Source: Rhizobium sp. TH135
GTDB taxonomy: Bacteria > Pseudomonadota > Alphaproteobacteria > Rhizobiales > Rhizobiaceae
Assembly (NCBI RefSeq): GCF_002855515.1
Contig: NZ_PKRP01000002.1
Span: 620,001 to 684,000, forward strand
Direction: 5' to 3'
DNA: 64,000 bases
Shown: positions 62,601-64,000 of the stretch, piece after piece
Position numbering within the stretch: the first letter of the stretch is position 1
Layout: each line of letters opens with the position of its first letter
Notes under the pieces: generated by a model
The model's database searches: none
What the model was told of the DNA's origin: nothing
The model's input: the letters and a program-made list of their open reading frames with translations, nothing else
Program-made: the position numbers and the translations under genes

Positions 62601-62692
62601 CCAACCGACACGATCAGGACACTCAGCAAGGCGCCGCCGATCAGCCAGAGCATGCCGTTGCCCCATCTGCTCTCGGCCCGCGGGTCCTTCAT
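59651..62692 (-). CDS. CHASE-PAS-PAS-GGDEF-EAL membrane protein (c-di-GMP metabolism)
   Basis: The 1013-residue protein has a TM at about 15-35, a periplasmic CHASE-like domain (about 40-235) and a second TM (LLVLAGVLAMMISVLLAVFLL). Two PAS/PAC domains follow (about 280-400, 435-555). The GGDEF domain has HLDLDRFKEINDTLGHAAGD and an intact RIGGDEF; the EAL domain has GAEALIRWRHPD, SVNVSSKRL, FELVES, DDFGTGHTS and KIDRQLV. Both cyclase and phosphodiesterase residues look intact; no RxxD inhibitory site is seen before GGDEF. The start is ATG 62692 (TTG 62704 possible). Confidence 0.9.
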   Translation of the reverse strand: MKDPRAESRWGNGMLWLIGGALLSVLIVSVGLMIDRQTALSERGRIEHTVLDRLLHVKSQIKNKVLQDRDLALALADDIADDNTLSPTELNRTIRQILANNPHMKAIQFLPLDDPGRMAFTASITSRDRNFIIDIPVPPLSWQSTNEWVSLVIEVDADRFFDHYGLLTEAELPDHEEHDHTKLAVTLPPVSGTERIFGDASIFAEQPVTVSVEDEGLPFEIYGVPGDGWDAAMNRLLPSRLLVLAGVLAMMISVLLAVFLLSERNMNIARLRGREQRLLELSQRFQLALETSNIGIWEIDSTTHALIWDSRSAGLHGLPESLSDDEDRLADWFASLHADDIGKAEQFYFDCVVAGTADQWDISYRIPLSDNSFRYLRSVGARTLDGSITGIVCDVTTDTLVTQSLSRAKENSDIKNAELELALEELSSREHQLAEASQRLDLALGSYSCGTWEGDPVTRSAIWDERMHQLYGIPFSDKAVPEHVWLSRLHPDDRGDIQLATKRAVTLDQIMNTTQRVVLQNGEIRYIRSVGQPHVGRDGKKKLIGIAFDVTADALLAEQLRNAKAETDMRNIELELAKNRIEFNALHDPLTSLANRRKLDLELDLLVRNGERPTNKFAFLHLDLDRFKEINDTLGHAAGDAMLVHASRILMKHVPRGDLVARIGGDEFVVLARRQTTVDELAALANKIIEEMRQPLDFEGFDCRCGVSIGIAQAQGASPDARKVLINADIALYQAKEKGRNCYEFFTPDLQANIVAKKRMADDILAGFDRDEFIVYYQPQFEASNMQLCGAEALIRWRHPDRGILASGNFLKVAEDLNVMARIDELVLQTALKDQMRWTALGMQVPRISVNVSSKRLHDDNLIEQLRGLQISPGSICFELVESIFLDESDTLASENIEKIKALGIDIEIDDFGTGHTSIVSLLKLKPKRLKIDRQLVMPVTVQPQERSLVRNIVEIARSLGIETVAEGVETQEHAGILRQLGCDYLQGYAFAKPLSFEDFTRFVDRLPQRKAS

Positions 62693-63010
62693 CAATTTAC
62701 GCAAGTCTAGGTTTCCCCTGATCCCAACTGCGCTAAGTCTATGGTGTGGCGGTTAATTTAGGATTTCGGTAGACGCGAGCTTTTTCCCCTCCCTGTACTT
62801 TGTCGATCGCCTTGGCATTTCTTCCGATCATGCCTTCACAGAGCTTAAACCGAACATTCCCCCAAGGATAACCGACTGATGGCGCTTGATCCCGGCTGCC
62901 ATTCGGGTCCACAATCCCCTTGAAAAGTCACTATCACGGGCGAATTCCGCCACATTCGGGAGGCTATTTTGCAGTCGTTTTCAGCATCGATTTGGTCGAA
63001 GGTGGTTCGC
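62693..63010. other. Divergent promoter region GGDEF-EAL / DUF1344
   Basis: About 318 bp with no supported gene. It should contain promoters for the leftward GGDEF-EAL gene and the rightward DUF1344 gene. No clear palindrome or regulatory motif was seen. Confidence 0.5.
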
Positions 63011-63271
63011 ATGCGTGTCGTGATATCCCTGCTTCTTGCCACGGCAAGCTTCCTTTCCCCCGTCGCTGTGCTCGCTGGCAGCGCCGATGTCGAGTCGACG
63101 ATCCGTGACGTGAATGTCGATGGAATGAGCCTCGTCCTCGAGGACGGCAAGACCTATGCGGTTCCGGCGGAGTTCAACTTCGAAGGGTTGGAGCCCGGCC
63201 AGAAGGTCATCGTGTTCTACACGGAAGTAGACGGCAAGCGCGTCGTCGACGATCTGGAAGTCCTGCAGTAA
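63011..63271 (+). CDS. DUF1344 small periplasmic protein
   Basis: The 86-residue protein has a signal peptide (MRVVISLLLATASFLSPVAVLA/G). The mature 63-residue beta-rich domain reads STIRDVNVDGMSLVLEDGKTYAVPAEFNFEGLEPGQKVIVFY, the DUF1344 pattern common in rhizobia. Function unknown. ATG 63011 follows GAAGGTGG; TTG 62969 would add 14 residues. It is monocistronic and convergent with the phosphatase gene. Confidence 0.82.
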   Translation: MRVVISLLLATASFLSPVAVLAGSADVESTIRDVNVDGMSLVLEDGKTYAVPAEFNFEGLEPGQKVIVFYTEVDGKRVVDDLEVLQ

Positions 63272-63314
63272 TGCAGGCAGAGGGCCGCCTCAACAGAGCG
63301 GCCGAGATCGGCGA

Positions 63315-63905
63315 TCAGAGCCAGCCGATGGTCTTCTGATCGCGGTCGATCTTCAATATCCGGTCCTGCGGGATGTTCATTTCGCAGGCCTCGTCCTCGC
63401 TGACATCGCCGATCAGGCGGAAGCAACTGCGGATGACGCCACCATGGCTAACGCAGACGGTGGGGCGCTCCACCGATTTCAGCCAGGCACCAATCCTCCA
63501 CGACAGGATCTCATAGCTTTCCGCATCGTCGCCGGGAGGAATGAAACCCCATTTCTGCCGGGCCCGTTCGGCAACGCGCTCGGGCGACACCTCGGCCAGT
63601 TCAGGCAGCGTCGATCCTTCCCAGGCGCCGAAGGAAAGTTCCTTCAGCCGGTCGTCGAGCCGGTATTCGCCAGGGGCCAAGCCCATGGCGGTGCGCGCGC
63701 GTTCCATCGTGTCGCGGGTGCGTCCGAGTGGCGAACTCACAAAATCAAAATCCCCGGCATGGCTTCCGAGGATTTGCGCGAGCTTGCGCCCGTTTTCGGA
63801 CGCCTGCTGGCGGCCGATATCGTTGAGGCCGATGTCCTTCTGCCCCTGCATGCGGCCTTCGGCATTCCAGTCGGTCTGGCCGTGACGGATCATGTAGATG
63901 AGCAC
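63315..63905 (-). CDS. Histidine phosphatase family protein (phosphoglycerate mutase-like)
   Basis: This 196-residue enzyme has the phospho-histidine motif MIRHGQTDWNAEGRMQGQKDIGLNDIG at the N-terminus and FVSSPLGRTRDTMERAR. The acid motif is LKELSFGAWEGSTLPEL, and the second catalytic His is in VCVSHGGVIRS. Whether it is a mutase or a broad phosphatase (cobalamin CobC-like, or sugar phosphate) is not clear. It follows fabI on the same strand with a 16-bp gap and is probably co-transcribed. Confidence 0.9.
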   Translation of the reverse strand: MLIYMIRHGQTDWNAEGRMQGQKDIGLNDIGRQQASENGRKLAQILGSHAGDFDFVSSPLGRTRDTMERARTAMGLAPGEYRLDDRLKELSFGAWEGSTLPELAEVSPERVAERARQKWGFIPPGDDAESYEILSWRIGAWLKSVERPTVCVSHGGVIRSCFRLIGDVSEDEACEMNIPQDRILKIDRDQKTIGWL

Positions 63906-63921
63906 GGCGCAGTCTCCGATG

Positions 63922-64000
63922 TCAGTCCTTGCCGAGCACGATGTCGGGCGCGTCGACCGACTTCATGCCAACCGTGTGATAGCCGCAGTCGACGTGGTGC
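63922..64000 (-). CDS. fabI: Enoyl-[acyl-carrier-protein] reductase FabI, 3' end only
   Basis: Only the last 26 codons are inside the window. The reading HHVDCGYHTVGMKSVDAP...LGKD followed by TGA is the conserved FabI C-terminus (HHVD-x-GY-x-x-x-G). The rest of the gene lies beyond the right edge. FabI reduces enoyl-ACP in fatty-acid synthesis. It precedes the phosphatase in the same direction. Confidence 0.85.
   Translation of the reverse strand, partial: HHVDCGYHTVGMKSVDAPDIVLGKD

Overview
This 64 kb window looks like chromosomal DNA of a member of the Rhizobiaceae (Rhizobium/Agrobacterium group). The evidence is the high-GC coding sequence, a DUF1217 protein, two BA14K proteins, minCDE, a PhoX phosphatase, bioMNY, several soluble and membrane chemoreceptors, two RIME-like intergenic palindromes, and the gene neighbourhood ribB-aroC-(GGDEF/EAL)-phosphoglycerate mutase-fabI. 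The genus is inferred from gene content, not from any marker search. No rRNA, tRNA, transposase, prophage or CRISPR array was found; most of the window reads as core genome with small accessory patches.

Layout, left to right. 0-7.8 kb: a repeat-built DUF1217 protein, then modABC for molybdate uptake behind a near-perfect ModE-type operator; convergent to it is a three-gene run (tsaC/sua5, an FAD-linked hydroxyacid dehydrogenase, a minimal ModE). 8-14 kb: a GGDEF-fold protein with a ruined active site, an unknown protein, a cobalamin riboswitch directly in front of a GbcA/GbcB-like Rieske demethylase pair, and two BA14K secreted proteins. 14-18 kb: minCDE, convergent with a Tat-exported PhoX. 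18-24.9 kb: acyl-CoA dehydrogenase and enoyl-CoA hydratase split by a RIME-like element, a dCache chemoreceptor, a small secreted protein and an alpha/beta hydrolase. 24.9-32.8 kb: an animal-type haem peroxidase, two RNA methyltransferases (RumA-like and TlyA), a probable small RNA, a PAS-PAS soluble chemoreceptor, a thioesterase, a histone-deacetylase-family protein and xseB. 32.8-40 kb: a TerC/Alx-type membrane protein with a structured leader, then a six-gene ABC-transporter/PLP-lyase/homocysteine-methyltransferase operon read divergently from an Lrp/AsnC regulator. 40-46.6 kb: pirin, dxs, an MFS transporter, a cysteine-cluster protein, sodB and two small stress-type proteins. 46.7-54 kb: two transmembrane chemoreceptors (one with a CxxCH haem-c motif in its periplasmic sensor), DUF4424, and bioMNY. 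54-64 kb: a YcaQ/AlkX-like DNA glycosylase, a GNAT acetyltransferase, a RES-Xre toxin-antitoxin pair with a perfect 15-bp operator-like palindrome, a second RIME-like element, ribB, aroC, a CHASE-PAS-PAS-GGDEF-EAL protein, DUF1344, a histidine phosphatase and the 3' end of fabI.

The observations most worth following are the B12 riboswitch placed before a glycine-betaine-type demethylase, with a complete candidate terminator/antiterminator; the haem-c chemoreceptor; the alternative hairpins in the terC leader; the orphan strong terminator with CCTCC motifs marking a probable small RNA; the sulfur-amino-acid/S-methyl-compound operon; and the RES-Xre pair with its operator. All functions are assigned by reading sequence and recalling family features; no database search was run.
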